This document shows, in pieces, positions 28,286-36,807 of a stretch of DNA of 47,820 nucleotides; the first letter of the stretch is position 1; every line of letters begins with the position of its first letter. The DNA lies in IMG/VR virus record IMGVR_UViG_3300042691_030610, positions 1 to 47,820 of that record; one strand, 5' to 3'. The notes under the pieces were generated by a model, which saw nothing but the letters and a program-made list of their open reading frames with translations, was not told the DNA's origin and did not search any database. A program made the translations under genes and the position numbers. Source of the stretch: a virus.

Positions 28286-28939
28286 ATGCACAACAAAAAC
28301 GCTATTCCTGAAGAAAAAAATTTACAGCCAACGAAACCTAACGAAAAAGGTGCATTTGCTGTTCAAGGTCATATTAAAATTTATGATCCTATATCTAAAG
28401 AAGTTTTTGTTAATAAAAGAAATGCAATTCACTATGAAAATTTTTCCATAGCACTTGCACAAAGTATAAGCAATCAAGGTGAAGGTATGATTGCCGAAAT
28501 GGCATTCGGTAACGGTGGAACACGTATAGATTCAACAGGAATCATTACGTACCTAACGCCTAACACAGTAGGATCAAATTCGACATTATATAATCAAACG
28601 TATTACAAAACAGTTGATTCAAGAAATGCTTATTCATTAGATCCTGCTAGAAATTTTATGGAAGTGAGACATATTCCTGGAGTAGTATATTCAGATGTTT
28701 TAGTTAGTTGTTTGCTAGATTTTGGCGAACCTAACGGACAGTTAGCATTTGATAATGCTACGTATACTGAAGATAGTTTTGTTTTTGATGAACTAGGACT
28801 AAAGTCTTACAGTCCTGCAGGACCAAATGAGGGAATTTTGTTAACCCATGTAATTTTTCACCCTGTTCAAAAATCATTAAACAGAATGATACAGGTTGAT
28901 TATACAATTAGAATTCAAAGTTTGAGTGCAGGAAGTTAA
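28286..28939 (+). CDS. Virion structural protein of the tail-fibre cluster
   Basis: A 217-residue protein without a recognised enzyme motif. It resembles small structural proteins found beside tail fibres in marine T4-like phages: GHIKIYDPISKEVFVNKRNAIHYENF near the start, then AEMAFGNGGTRID, and a C-terminal FDELGLKS to LLTHVIFHPVQKSLNR. The pattern suggests a compact beta-rich domain, possibly a baseplate adaptor for the fibres encoded next. It is first after a late promoter and one base separates its stop from the next ATG. Confidence 0.6.
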   Translation: MHNKNAIPEEKNLQPTKPNEKGAFAVQGHIKIYDPISKEVFVNKRNAIHYENFSIALAQSISNQGEGMIAEMAFGNGGTRIDSTGIITYLTPNTVGSNSTLYNQTYYKTVDSRNAYSLDPARNFMEVRHIPGVVYSDVLVSCLLDFGEPNGQLAFDNATYTEDSFVFDELGLKSYSPAGPNEGILLTHVIFHPVQKSLNRMIQVDYTIRIQSLSAGS

Positions 28940-28940
28940 A

Positions 28941-30704
28941 ATGGCTGTTTATACACTAAATTTTTCAGATCCTACTAAAAGTACTAATATTGTTGTTCCA
29001 GATATGGTGTCTGGTACAGGAATTAATAATTATGATACAAGTTTAGAATTAGTAGGTTCGGGGTACCCTAATTACGGAAATCCTACCGCACAAAATTTTT
29101 TAAAATTACTAGAAAATTTTGCAGGACCGCATTCTCCACCAAACGCAATAGAAGGTCAACTTTGGTACGATACAAGTAACTCTGATAGAAAAACTTTAAA
29201 AGTTAATAATGGATCAGTTACTAGTACAAGATGGCGTCCTGTAAGCGGTATATATCAACAATCAAATGACCCAGTAATTGACTTTTCGTCTATAGTAACC
29301 GACGGCGACTTGTGGGTAGATACTAATTCTAATTTATTAAAATTACGATATGCAGGAGGATGGACAAATGTTGGGCCTTCTACAACATCGGGTGTTAACA
29401 AAACTGGTAGTGAAACAACAGTAATTGAAAGTACAACCGGTAATTTTTACCCTGTAATATTAAATTGGGTCAATGGTTATGTAGTTGAAATTATATCTTA
29501 TAATGAATTTACTCCAAAAAATGTTATTGATGGTTTTTATAATTTAAAAATAGGAACTAACTTAACAGGAAAAGTAGTTTCTAGGTATAATGGCATTGCA
29601 GATAAAGCATTTGCACTTCAAACTCCTTCTGGTGCTGTAATAAACGCAACTGATGTTCTTAAAAATAATGCAACAAGTCAAACTCATACAGGTACCTTTA
29701 TTGTTGAATCTGGTAACGGATTGATAGTTAAAAATACATCATTTAATAAATCTGTAAAAGTTTATAACGATGTAAATGGTAGTTTTGTTGATTTAAGCGA
29801 TACTTCGTCTTTATTAAGAGTAGGAGTAGGATTAAATTCTTATATTAAATTTAACGGACTTCATAAAAATGTTGGAATTAATACATCAACTACATCAGCA
29901 TCGCCTACATTAGATGTTAATGGACAAGGGAGATTTTTAGGTACATTAACAATAACAGTAAATTCTTCAGCCACATCATCAATAGTTACGAATGGTAGAA
30001 TTGTTGCAAACGGTTCTCTCAATGTAGGAAATGTATTATCTGTTACAGGAGATTCTCGTTTATACGGTCCAGTAACAATCGGTACTTCAACAAATGCAGG
30101 AATTTCAATTTTAATTCCGGCTGTAAATAATTCATTTGATATAGGTACTACATCTACTTCTTTTAGAAATATTTACGTAAGTAATATTGGAAATACTAAT
30201 ACATTTACTACATTATATGGCGCAGTTATTGGATCAGCAGAGCGACTAACTTATGCTAGGTCTTTTAGTATAACAGGTCCTATACAAGCCAGTGCAATTC
30301 CTTTTAACGGAACTGCTAATGTTACTTTTTCTTCGAGTGTAACACCAAGTTTAATAACTAGTTTATCTGAGTCAACAAGTACAACGGCAACGCAAACACT
30401 AATAATTTGTAATACAGCAACGTTGCCGTCACCGACTCTGCAAAAAATAAGTAAAGAAGTGTTTCTTTCTGATGTTTATGCTAGATTATTGCCTATTGGA
30501 TCTATAATTTCATATAGTACATCTACTGTTCCTTCTGGTTTCTTACTTTGTGACGGAACTTCGAAGAGTCAAATAACGTATAGCAATTTATATTCAATTA
30601 TTGGTAATACATACGGAGGAAGTGTAGGAACATTTAGAGTTCCAGATTTAACAACAGCAACAGTTGCAAATGGAATACCAATTTTTTATATCATAAAAAC
30701 TTAA
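28941..30704 (+). CDS. Tail fibre/adhesin with N-terminal attachment module and C-terminal tail-collar domain
   Basis: A 587-residue protein. Residues about 30-110 (LVGSGYPNYGN, NFLKLLENFA, IEGQLWYDTS) form a module shared with the next two proteins, probably for attachment to the baseplate. The middle is Ser/Thr/Asn-rich fibre sequence. The last 80 residues (LLPIGSIISYSTSTVPSGFL, then LCDGTSKSQITYSNLYSIIG and TFRVPDL) are a phage tail-collar domain as in T4 short tail fibre gp12. The frame extends back to a GTG at 28926 that would overlap the previous gene, but the ATG at 28941 has GGAAG a few bases upstream and fits the TAAAATG junction, so it is chosen. Confidence 0.75.
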   Translation: MAVYTLNFSDPTKSTNIVVPDMVSGTGINNYDTSLELVGSGYPNYGNPTAQNFLKLLENFAGPHSPPNAIEGQLWYDTSNSDRKTLKVNNGSVTSTRWRPVSGIYQQSNDPVIDFSSIVTDGDLWVDTNSNLLKLRYAGGWTNVGPSTTSGVNKTGSETTVIESTTGNFYPVILNWVNGYVVEIISYNEFTPKNVIDGFYNLKIGTNLTGKVVSRYNGIADKAFALQTPSGAVINATDVLKNNATSQTHTGTFIVESGNGLIVKNTSFNKSVKVYNDVNGSFVDLSDTSSLLRVGVGLNSYIKFNGLHKNVGINTSTTSASPTLDVNGQGRFLGTLTITVNSSATSSIVTNGRIVANGSLNVGNVLSVTGDSRLYGPVTIGTSTNAGISILIPAVNNSFDIGTTSTSFRNIYVSNIGNTNTFTTLYGAVIGSAERLTYARSFSITGPIQASAIPFNGTANVTFSSSVTPSLITSLSESTSTTATQTLIICNTATLPSPTLQKISKEVFLSDVYARLLPIGSIISYSTSTVPSGFLLCDGTSKSQITYSNLYSIIGNTYGGSVGTFRVPDLTTATVANGIPIFYIIKT

Positions 30705-30705
30705 T

Positions 30706-31689
30706 ATGCCTTATTTAATATATAACAATGATGGAACAGTTTTAGTAACTTTGTCAGATCAACAAGTTGATTCTGTTACAACTAGTCTCGATTTGATAGG
30801 TAAAAATTTAAACAATTACGGACAATATTTTAATAATAATTTAGTCAAATTGTTAACAAATTTTGCATCCGAAGATGAACCAAGAAGTCCGCAAATAGGT
30901 CAATTATGGTATAATAAAACTTCAGATAAACTTACAGTTTTTAATGGAGTATACTTTACTTCTGCATACGGTACACATGTTGCAGGAACACAACCATTAA
31001 CAACAAGTACAGGTGATTTGTGGTATGATACAATTAATAGTCAATTATTAATTTGGAACGGAACGTCATACAAGTTAATCGCACCGGCAAATTCCGGACT
31101 ATATGGAAAATTTGGAATAGAAAAAACACCAACAACAGTGTTAACTGATGGTACAAATATACCTAAAAATGTTTCTTTAATTTACTCGTTTGGCAGTAAT
31201 GTAGGATTAATTACAACGTCGTCGTTTACAATGTCTACAGCATCGTCATCTTTATATTTAGGAGTCAATAATCCAACATCTGTTGTAGACGGAATTACTC
31301 TTTTAAATGATATTGATATAAAAGGTGATTTGTACCTACAAGGGAATATTAAAACTCCACTTTCGTTTTTAACAACAACATATGATATAACACCTTATGG
31401 TGATACGCAAGACGCAGTTGCATCAACATCAACAAGACAAACAAGAATCACAGATGGAAATAATGCAATAAGATTTGATATGCGAAAATTATTTCCAGTC
31501 GAAACAATATCAACTCTTAGTCAATATTCATATGCATTAGGTTCAGAATTAAGAGTTCTTTGTAATTATAATACAACTATTTCTGTAAGAAGATTTATAT
31601 TAGATGATAGACTAGGTCCATATGACTGGGAACCGTATGATCTTTATTATAATACGTGGACAACAGTGCATAATAATATAGTCATATAA
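30706..31689 (+). CDS. Tail fibre-like protein, paralogue of the flanking genes
   Basis: A 327-residue protein. Its N-terminal half repeats the module seen in both neighbours: LIGKNLNNYGQYFNNNLVKL, then IGQLWYNKTSDKLTVFNG and a second LWYDTINSQLLIWNG unit. The C-terminal half has mixed beta-type sequence ending in LYYNTWTTVHNNIVI and no tail-collar domain. It probably binds the same baseplate site as its neighbours and may be a fibre or an adaptor. Joined to the previous gene by TAATATG. Confidence 0.6.
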   Translation: MPYLIYNNDGTVLVTLSDQQVDSVTTSLDLIGKNLNNYGQYFNNNLVKLLTNFASEDEPRSPQIGQLWYNKTSDKLTVFNGVYFTSAYGTHVAGTQPLTTSTGDLWYDTINSQLLIWNGTSYKLIAPANSGLYGKFGIEKTPTTVLTDGTNIPKNVSLIYSFGSNVGLITTSSFTMSTASSSLYLGVNNPTSVVDGITLLNDIDIKGDLYLQGNIKTPLSFLTTTYDITPYGDTQDAVASTSTRQTRITDGNNAIRFDMRKLFPVETISTLSQYSYALGSELRVLCNYNTTISVRRFILDDRLGPYDWEPYDLYYNTWTTVHNNIVI

Positions 31690-31699
31690 GGATGTCAAT

Positions 31700-32980
31700 A
31701 TGCCGTATATTTTAAATAAAACAAATGGGTCTATTGTTGCAGTAGTACAAGATGCTGCCTTAGATAAAACTACGGATCTAACTTTTTTAGGAAGAAACTA
31801 CGCAGGTTATGGTGAAGTTCAAAATGAAAATTTTTTAAAATTATTAGAAAACTTTTCCAATACAACTCCTCCTACAAAACCTATAGAAGGACAAGTTTGG
31901 TTTGATAGTAGAAATAAAAAAATAAATTTTTATGATAACTCTAATTGGAAAAGTATTGCTAATCTTGAAGTAAGTAAAACAAATCCGGCTGCAAACAAAA
32001 CTTTTGTAATTGGTGATTTTTGGTATAATAACGACGATTTACAATTATACGCCTATACTGGTTCAGAATTTTCTTTAATAGGACCTCCTTCCGGTGACGA
32101 TTTAAAAGCAGGGTGGAGAGGTTCTAGAGAGTATAGTGTTACAGACGGTTTAGATTCTCCAAAATATAATTTAAAGGCTGTGTTAACAGAAGCAGATGAA
32201 GTTATTGCCTTAGTATCTGCCGAATCATATACAGTATCCGATCCGTCAGGTGCTGAAAAAGAACCGACATTTCCAATTTTTGCATTTCAATCTGTTGTTA
32301 AAAAAGGAATTACACTAATAGGTTCTAATCCAGACACAGGAGTTTCGGAAAATAATGGAATATATTTTTGGGGATCTGCTGCTCATTCGTTGCTTTCAAA
32401 TACGGCAACATATGCAATATCTTCATCCGGCGTAACATTTACAAATAATACAAATACAAATTTTGCATATAATTTATCCTTTTTTAATGGAGCAAATTCT
32501 AATTCAACTTCATCTCTGTATATAGATAGAACAGGATTGACATATAACCCTGCTATAAAAACTTTAAAAACAAGTTATTTTGACGGAATAGCAACCGCTG
32601 CATATTATGCAGATTTAGCAGAACGATACGAATCCGATCAAATTTATGATTATGGTACCGTAGTAGCAATCGGAGGAAATAAAGAAATAACAGTAACATC
32701 AGTTCGCGCTGATACGGCTATTGCTGGTGTTATTTCTAAAAATCCTGCTTATATGATGAATGCGTCTGCTGGAAATAATGAAACGCATCCGTATATCGCT
32801 TTAAAAGGTAGAGTACAATGTAAAGTACTAGGACCGATAAAAAAAGGAAGTTTGCTAGTTTCTAGTAATAAGCCTGGGTATGCAGAAGAAATAAAATTAA
32901 ATGATCATCCTTCTGCTGTTATTGGTAAAGCACTTGAAGACTTTAACGGCGAATTAGGGATGATTGAAATTTTAGTTTAG
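31700..32980 (+). CDS. Tail fibre protein with N-terminal attachment module and C-terminal YADLAERY-type domain
   Basis: A 426-residue protein. Residues 20-90 carry the shared module (LGRNYAGYGEVQNENFLKLLE, shortened here; then IEGQVWFDSRNKKINFYDNSNW). From about residue 300 a conserved C-terminal domain begins with YADLAERYESD, continues GTVVAIGGNKEIT and GVISKNPAYMMN, and ends VIGKALEDFNGELGMIEILV. This domain is widespread at the ends of marine phage fibres and resembles peptidase G2-like chaperone/autoprocessing domains; cleavage activity is not shown. AAGGA precedes the ATG with proper spacing. It closes the plus-strand structural block; only four bases separate its stop from the convergent thyA stop. 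Confidence 0.7.
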   Translation: MPYILNKTNGSIVAVVQDAALDKTTDLTFLGRNYAGYGEVQNENFLKLLENFSNTTPPTKPIEGQVWFDSRNKKINFYDNSNWKSIANLEVSKTNPAANKTFVIGDFWYNNDDLQLYAYTGSEFSLIGPPSGDDLKAGWRGSREYSVTDGLDSPKYNLKAVLTEADEVIALVSAESYTVSDPSGAEKEPTFPIFAFQSVVKKGITLIGSNPDTGVSENNGIYFWGSAAHSLLSNTATYAISSSGVTFTNNTNTNFAYNLSFFNGANSNSTSSLYIDRTGLTYNPAIKTLKTSYFDGIATAAYYADLAERYESDQIYDYGTVVAIGGNKEITVTSVRADTAIAGVISKNPAYMMNASAGNNETHPYIALKGRVQCKVLGPIKKGSLLVSSNKPGYAEEIKLNDHPSAVIGKALEDFNGELGMIEILV

Positions 32981-32984
32981 TAAA

Positions 32985-33872
32985 TCACACAGCCATAGGA
33001 GCCTTAATAGAGTCGTGGCTGGTGTAATTTACAAGTGATATATCGTTCATAGTAAATTTTGTAATATCATCAATTGCCGAATTTAAATTTAGTGTTGGTA
33101 AATTTAATGGTTTTCTTGATAATTGTTCTTTAACTTGATCTAGATGATTTAAATATATATGAGCATCGCCTAGAGTTATTGTTAAATCTCCTACTTCAAA
33201 GTTACATACCTGCGCTAACATGTGTGTAAATAATGCGTATGATGCAATGTTAAAAGGCACTCCAAGAAACATATCTGCACTACGTTGATACATCTGACAA
33301 CTTAACTTATTATTTGAACTCACGTAAAATTGTGCCATCATGTGACAAGGAGGCAATGCCATTATATCAAGTTCACCTGGATTCCACGCTGTGATAATGT
33401 GTCTTCGGCTGTACGGGTCAGTTTTAAGACCGTCAACTAATTCAAGTAGTTGATCGTGATTTTGTAAAATAACTTTATTAATTCTTATTAGAGGTTTACG
33501 CCATCTACGCCATTGTACTCCGTAGACTCTACCTAAGTCACCTGGATGACGTTGTAGTTTTTTCTTAACCCAATATGGAGCAGTTGCATTGTCAGTCCAG
33601 ATAGTTTTTTTATCGCTATATCTTTCACCGTGTAAAATTTCTCTCAATCGATATTCATCACCACTGCCTTCGATAAACCATAGTAATTCACTTACTACAG
33701 CACGCCATGCAAGTTTTTTAGTAGTAATTGCTGGGAATCCTTGACTTAGATCAAATTTCATTTGCAAACCAAAAATACTTTTAGTACCGGTACTAGTACG
33801 ATCCGGGCGTTCGTCGCCGTTCTCTAAGATATTTTTTAGTGCATTAAGATAAGAGTATTCTGGATGAGTCAT
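32985..33872 (-). CDS. thyA: Thymidylate synthase ThyA
   Basis: Converts dUMP to dTMP using methylene-tetrahydrofolate, supplying thymidine for phage DNA. All landmarks are present in 295 residues: the N-terminal RTSTGTKSIFG, the active-site Cys176 in ALPPCHMMAQF, RRHIITAWNP, and QRSADMFLGVPFNIASYAL. The Asn in PFNIASY favours dUMP; phage dCMP hydroxymethylases usually carry Asp there, so a hydroxymethylase is unlikely. The start ATG overlaps the frd stop by four bases (ATGA), giving a coupled pair in which DHFR regenerates the folate that ThyA oxidises. It ends four bases from the convergent fibre gene. Confidence 0.96.
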   Translation of the reverse strand: MTHPEYSYLNALKNILENGDERPDRTSTGTKSIFGLQMKFDLSQGFPAITTKKLAWRAVVSELLWFIEGSGDEYRLREILHGERYSDKKTIWTDNATAPYWVKKKLQRHPGDLGRVYGVQWRRWRKPLIRINKVILQNHDQLLELVDGLKTDPYSRRHIITAWNPGELDIMALPPCHMMAQFYVSSNNKLSCQMYQRSADMFLGVPFNIASYALFTHMLAQVCNFEVGDLTITLGDAHIYLNHLDQVKEQLSRKPLNLPTLNLNSAIDDITKFTMNDISLVNYTSHDSIKAPMAV

Positions 33873-34363
33873 TTTGTATATTCTTTTATAGTATAATTAA
33901 CTGGGGTGCTATATTTTAACAGTTCTTTAACATTTTTAAAATTATTTTTGATGTAATTAGAATTAAAAAATTTATTGCAGTTATAATGTTCGTTTATTTC
34001 AGTTATATAAAATTTATCAATTTCGTTAAGGTAGATATTATATATTTCACTACCTCCTATAATAAAGATTTCTTTATCTATATATTCTAATTGACAAAAA
34101 TTTAATGCACTTGATGGATCGCTAAATGTATGATCTGCTCCGTTGTTTCCGGAATAATCATGAGTTCTTGATAAAACAATGTTAATTCGATTTGGTAAAG
34201 GTTTACAATTTAGACTTTTCCATGTTGTAGACCCCATAATTACGATATTATTAGTAGTTACATTTTTAAAAAAAGACATGTCACCCTTAAGGTGAGGCCA
34301 GGGCATTTGACCATTAAATCCAATGCCCTGGTTGCTATCTACAGCAACAATACCATTTATCAT
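33869..34363 (-). CDS. frd: Dihydrofolate reductase
   Basis: Reduces dihydrofolate to tetrahydrofolate with NADPH, restoring the cofactor used by ThyA. A 164-residue protein with the family features in order: INGIVAVDSNQGIGFNGQMP with WPHLKGDMSFFK, the NADPH-binding IVIMGSTTWKSL, NIVLSRTHDY, and EIFIIGGSEIYNIYL. Genes flank it with four-base ATGA overlaps on both sides, so it is the middle of a coupled unit. An inverted repeat (34298-34331) lies within the first 66 coding bases. Confidence 0.95.
   Translation of the reverse strand: MINGIVAVDSNQGIGFNGQMPWPHLKGDMSFFKNVTTNNIVIMGSTTWKSLNCKPLPNRINIVLSRTHDYSGNNGADHTFSDPSSALNFCQLEYIDKEIFIIGGSEIYNIYLNEIDKFYITEINEHYNCNKFFNSNYIKNNFKNVKELLKYSTPVNYTIKEYTK
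34298..34331. repeat. 10-bp inverted repeat in the 5' coding part of frd
   Basis: CCAGGGCATT (34298-34307) and AATGCCCTGG (34322-34331) are perfect reverse complements around a 14-base loop. The folded mRNA could slow or modulate frd translation, or the match may simply follow from the conserved DHFR residues. Confidence 0.6.
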
Positions 34364-34929
34364 TCCGCTTCTACTTTTTTTGTTTTTGACTTTGCTTTAG
34401 GAGGATCAATCTCGTCTGCTTCCTTACGTAGCCTTGCTGCTTCTTTATATAAAGCATCGGCACGTGATCGCATTTCAGAAGGAGTCAATGAAAATGTTTC
34501 GCTAGTATTACTTTTTTCTACAACTTTGCTTTCGGAAACTTCGGGAGTAGTAACAACATTAGTTGTATCATTTACCGTAATTCCTTTTTGTTTTGCAATC
34601 AAATCGTTTAGTTCATTTAATGGCAACTGTGTTTGACTGTTCGGAGTCATTAACACCATCGATGTAGGAACCTTTTTGATATGTCCATTTACATGCAAAT
34701 ATTGAAGTACATTGTTACCATCGGGGAATTTTCTTACAGCCAATAGTTCTGCCAATTCATTAGCCTCTTGACCAGATGGACCTTCGATAATTGACATCAA
34801 CGCATCGTGATGTGAATCGATTAATCCGTTAGTACCTACCACTAAGCAATTGTTAGGTTCGTTTGGTACTGTTCTGTAAAGAACAACAATTCTTGCAGAA
34901 TTGTTCTTCATTTTACCTACATGTTTCAT
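34360..34929 (-). CDS. Conserved phage protein of unknown function
   Basis: A 189-residue soluble protein not assigned to a family. Residues 1-110 look folded (ARIVVLYRTVPNEPNNCLVV, then DSHHDALMSIIEGPSGQEANE, LAVRKFPDGNNVLQYLHVNG). Residues 110-189 are low complexity, with Thr/Val/Ser followed by a charged helix (PSEMRSRADALYKEAARLRK) and a Lys/Ala-rich tail. AAGGAG lies well placed before the ATG. It sits upstream of frd in the same operon with an ATGA overlap. The DHFR and ThyA neighbours do not by themselves imply a metabolic role. Confidence 0.7.
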   Translation of the reverse strand: MKHVGKMKNNSARIVVLYRTVPNEPNNCLVVGTNGLIDSHHDALMSIIEGPSGQEANELAELLAVRKFPDGNNVLQYLHVNGHIKKVPTSMVLMTPNSQTQLPLNELNDLIAKQKGITVNDTTNVVTTPEVSESKVVEKSNTSETFSLTPSEMRSRADALYKEAARLRKEADEIDPPKAKSKTKKVEAE

Positions 34930-34939
34930 AGAAATCTCC

Positions 34940-35164
34940 TTATTTGGTTTCTTGTTGTGATTGTTGTTGTGCTGTAATTGCTGTTAAAAACGCACTTAAT
35001 TTATCATACACATTTCCAACCGCAGAAATTTCTGAAGCAGTAAATGTTCCTCTTTTAACAGCAACATCTACTAAAGACCTTAAATTGGCAAGATCCGTTA
35101 CAGTAAGTTCCGGAGGCTGTGTAGGCTGTGGTGCAGTTTGTGTGTTATTTTGTGTTTCATCCAT
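34940..35164 (-). CDS. Small conserved phage protein
   Basis: A 74-residue protein: a Gln/Pro/Thr-rich N-terminus (about 20 residues), then a predicted helical segment with LTVTDLANLRSLVDVAVKRG and FTASEISAVGNVYDKLSAFL, and a Gln-rich tail. Short proteins with this helical core occur in many T4-like marine phages; function unknown. It lies ten bases upstream of the next gene and directly after the 97-residue gene, with an AGGA site ahead of the ATG. Confidence 0.7.
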   Translation of the reverse strand: MDETQNNTQTAPQPTQPPELTVTDLANLRSLVDVAVKRGTFTASEISAVGNVYDKLSAFLTAITAQQQSQQETK

Positions 35165-35165
35165 T

Positions 35166-35459
35166 TTAGTATTCCTTTTTATTTTTGTGTAAAAGTGTGC
35201 AACCTAATGTTAGCATGGTCATTTCTCGCGGATCTTCTAATCCAATTTCTAATACTTGAATAAGTTTTTTATTCGAGTCTAACGAATATTTTGTTTTTAT
35301 TCCGTATCTACAGTTTAGATTATATTCGATCCAATGCTCTAACCTTTTAGTATCTATCTTATGGTCTATGCAAACTTTAGCAAAATGATTAGGTATAAAT
35401 GATAATTTTTTAACACCTAATACATTTAACGCACTTACTTCATTTTTACATAGAGCCAT
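35166..35459 (-). CDS. Small protein of unknown function
   Basis: A 97-residue protein without recognised motifs. It contains LSFIPNHFAKVCIDHKIDTK, RLEHWIEYNLNCRYGIKTKY and REMTMLTLGCTLLHKN, suggesting a small mixed alpha/beta fold. A candidate late box on the same strand (35473-35480) lies just before it, and AGG is 7-9 bases before the ATG. Confidence 0.6.
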   Translation of the reverse strand: MALCKNEVSALNVLGVKKLSFIPNHFAKVCIDHKIDTKRLEHWIEYNLNCRYGIKTKYSLDSNKKLIQVLEIGLEDPREMTMLTLGCTLLHKNKKEY

Positions 35460-35471
35460 AAAATACCTACT

Positions 35472-36728
35472 TTATTTATAATAGGCAACCTGGCCGAATG
35501 GCGGAATTATGGAATCGTTTCCGTGAATAATAAACAAAGTATCGCAGTACTCTTCGTCTCCCCACGACCCACATGGATATCCATCTGTAAACATGATGAA
35601 TTTTTTTGGTTGAAGATCTTCATGCTTCATATAACGCCAGTTAGCATCAAAATCGGTACCACCACCGCCTTTCGGTTCGTATTCCATAATATCGTCAGCA
35701 GTATCACCGGTATATCGAACATAGTTATATACTTCAGTATCGAAGCACCACAGATCAAGATTAAAATCTACATATTCGTCCATAATACCTTTAACTTCAC
35801 TTAGAAAGTCTTTAGCCATTACGTCTGAAATACTACCACTCATATCAATTGCTACACTAACATCAATAGTTTCTTCATTCATCATGCCGGGCAAAATTGC
35901 ACCACTGTGTTGGCTTTTACGATTCGGCCGGCTAAAACTAAAATTACTTTTCAGAATACTTTGAATATTCATTCGAAGCAATTGTCGCCAATCCATTTTA
36001 GGCTCAGTAAGATCCTTAATCATACGCTGAATACCTGCAGGTACTTTTCCTGCACCTGCACTTTGAGCAGCGGCAATCATTGCTTCTTTAATTTCGTCTC
36101 GAATCTTTTTACGATCTTCGGGGCTTAACTTAGGGCGGCCCTTGCCGTCTTTCTCCTCACCACTGCCGTCGCCGTTACCGTTTTCGCCGTCGCCGTCGAG
36201 GTGTTCATCGAGAAGTTCTCCTAGATCGGCAATACTAATTTTTTCAGCATTATCGTATAGGTCTTGATAAATTTCTTCGTAACTTTTACCACGATACTTG
36301 TCGTTTTGAAAAATTTGAATAAAATTAGGAACAGCACCAATTCTCTCGTCTTTTAAGATTTGATTAACGGCATAGTCAGCGGCAATGTTTGACAACTGTG
36401 GATCACGACTTTCACGACGGCCCATATGATCAAAAATATTATGTAGGACTTCGTGAGCGAATCCGAACTCACATTCTTTAGGAGTAAGTTTATTAACAAA
36501 GCCGTTATTGTAATAAAAATTACGACCGTCGGTTGCTAAAGTAGCACACCAATCGCTAGCGTCGATCATTTTCATCCGAGTAGCAAGATTTCCAAAAAAT
36601 GGATGACGTAGTAGTAGACCTACTCTGGCTGTAATTAGTTTGTCGAGAATTTTTGCTTTCTCAGCAGAGTTAAATTCTTTTCCTGCCCAATCTTGTTTTT
36701 TAGACTTTTCTTGTTTCATTACAGCCAT
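35472..36728 (-). CDS. VWA-domain protein with HExxH metallopeptidase-like motif (DUF2201 type)
   Basis: A 418-residue protein. The N-terminal domain contains HEVLHNIFDH at residues 92-101, an HExxH zinc motif with a possible third ligand. A flexible Asp/Gly/Asn/Glu-rich linker lies near residues 165-205. The C-terminal von Willebrand A domain has the full metal-ion-dependent adhesion site: DMSGS at 295-299, Thr358 in GGTDF, and Asp382 in FTDG. Such proteins pair with MoxR ATPases, which remodel partner complexes; the MoxR gene lies directly upstream. The target in phage infection is unknown. The ATG at 36728 has AGGAG six bases upstream. The gene has its own promoter (36753-36781) and a terminator separates it from MoxR. 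G+C looks higher than in the structural block. Confidence 0.85.
   Translation of the reverse strand: MAVMKQEKSKKQDWAGKEFNSAEKAKILDKLITARVGLLLRHPFFGNLATRMKMIDASDWCATLATDGRNFYYNNGFVNKLTPKECEFGFAHEVLHNIFDHMGRRESRDPQLSNIAADYAVNQILKDERIGAVPNFIQIFQNDKYRGKSYEEIYQDLYDNAEKISIADLGELLDEHLDGDGENGNGDGSGEEKDGKGRPKLSPEDRKKIRDEIKEAMIAAAQSAGAGKVPAGIQRMIKDLTEPKMDWRQLLRMNIQSILKSNFSFSRPNRKSQHSGAILPGMMNEETIDVSVAIDMSGSISDVMAKDFLSEVKGIMDEYVDFNLDLWCFDTEVYNYVRYTGDTADDIMEYEPKGGGGTDFDANWRYMKHEDLQPKKFIMFTDGYPCGSWGDEEYCDTLFIIHGNDSIIPPFGQVAYYK
35473..35480 (-). promoter_or_regulatory. Possible late promoter, exact TATAAATA on the minus strand
   Basis: TATAAATA, read on the minus strand, begins next to the stop codon of the VWA gene and lies 13 bases before the ATG at 35459. 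An exact eight-base match in AT-rich DNA can arise by chance, and the leader would be very short. Confidence 0.35.
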
Positions 36729-36752
36729 AATAAACTCCTGTTGTGATATACA

Positions 36753-36781
36753 ATTATATATTCTTTTTAATCAAAATGCAA
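36753..36781 (-). promoter_or_regulatory. Sigma70-like promoter for the VWA gene
   Basis: TTGCAT (36776-36781) and TATAAT (36753-36758) on the minus strand, 17-base spacer. It begins two bases past the terminator of the MoxR gene, so the VWA gene can be transcribed separately. Confidence 0.7.
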
Positions 36782-36783
36782 GT

Positions 36784-36803
36784 AAAAAAGGCCCTTACGG
36801 GCC
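36784..36803 (-). terminator. Rho-independent terminator after the MoxR gene
   Basis: On the minus strand GGCCC, loop GTAA, GGGCC is followed by six T. It starts five bases after the MoxR stop codon. Confidence 0.85.
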
Positions 36804-36807
36804 CATT

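Noticed and set aside
32985-33872. dCMP hydroxymethylase instead of thymidylate synthase
   Set aside because: Asn is kept in PFNIASY, the position that favours dUMP; length and other motifs are those of ThyA.
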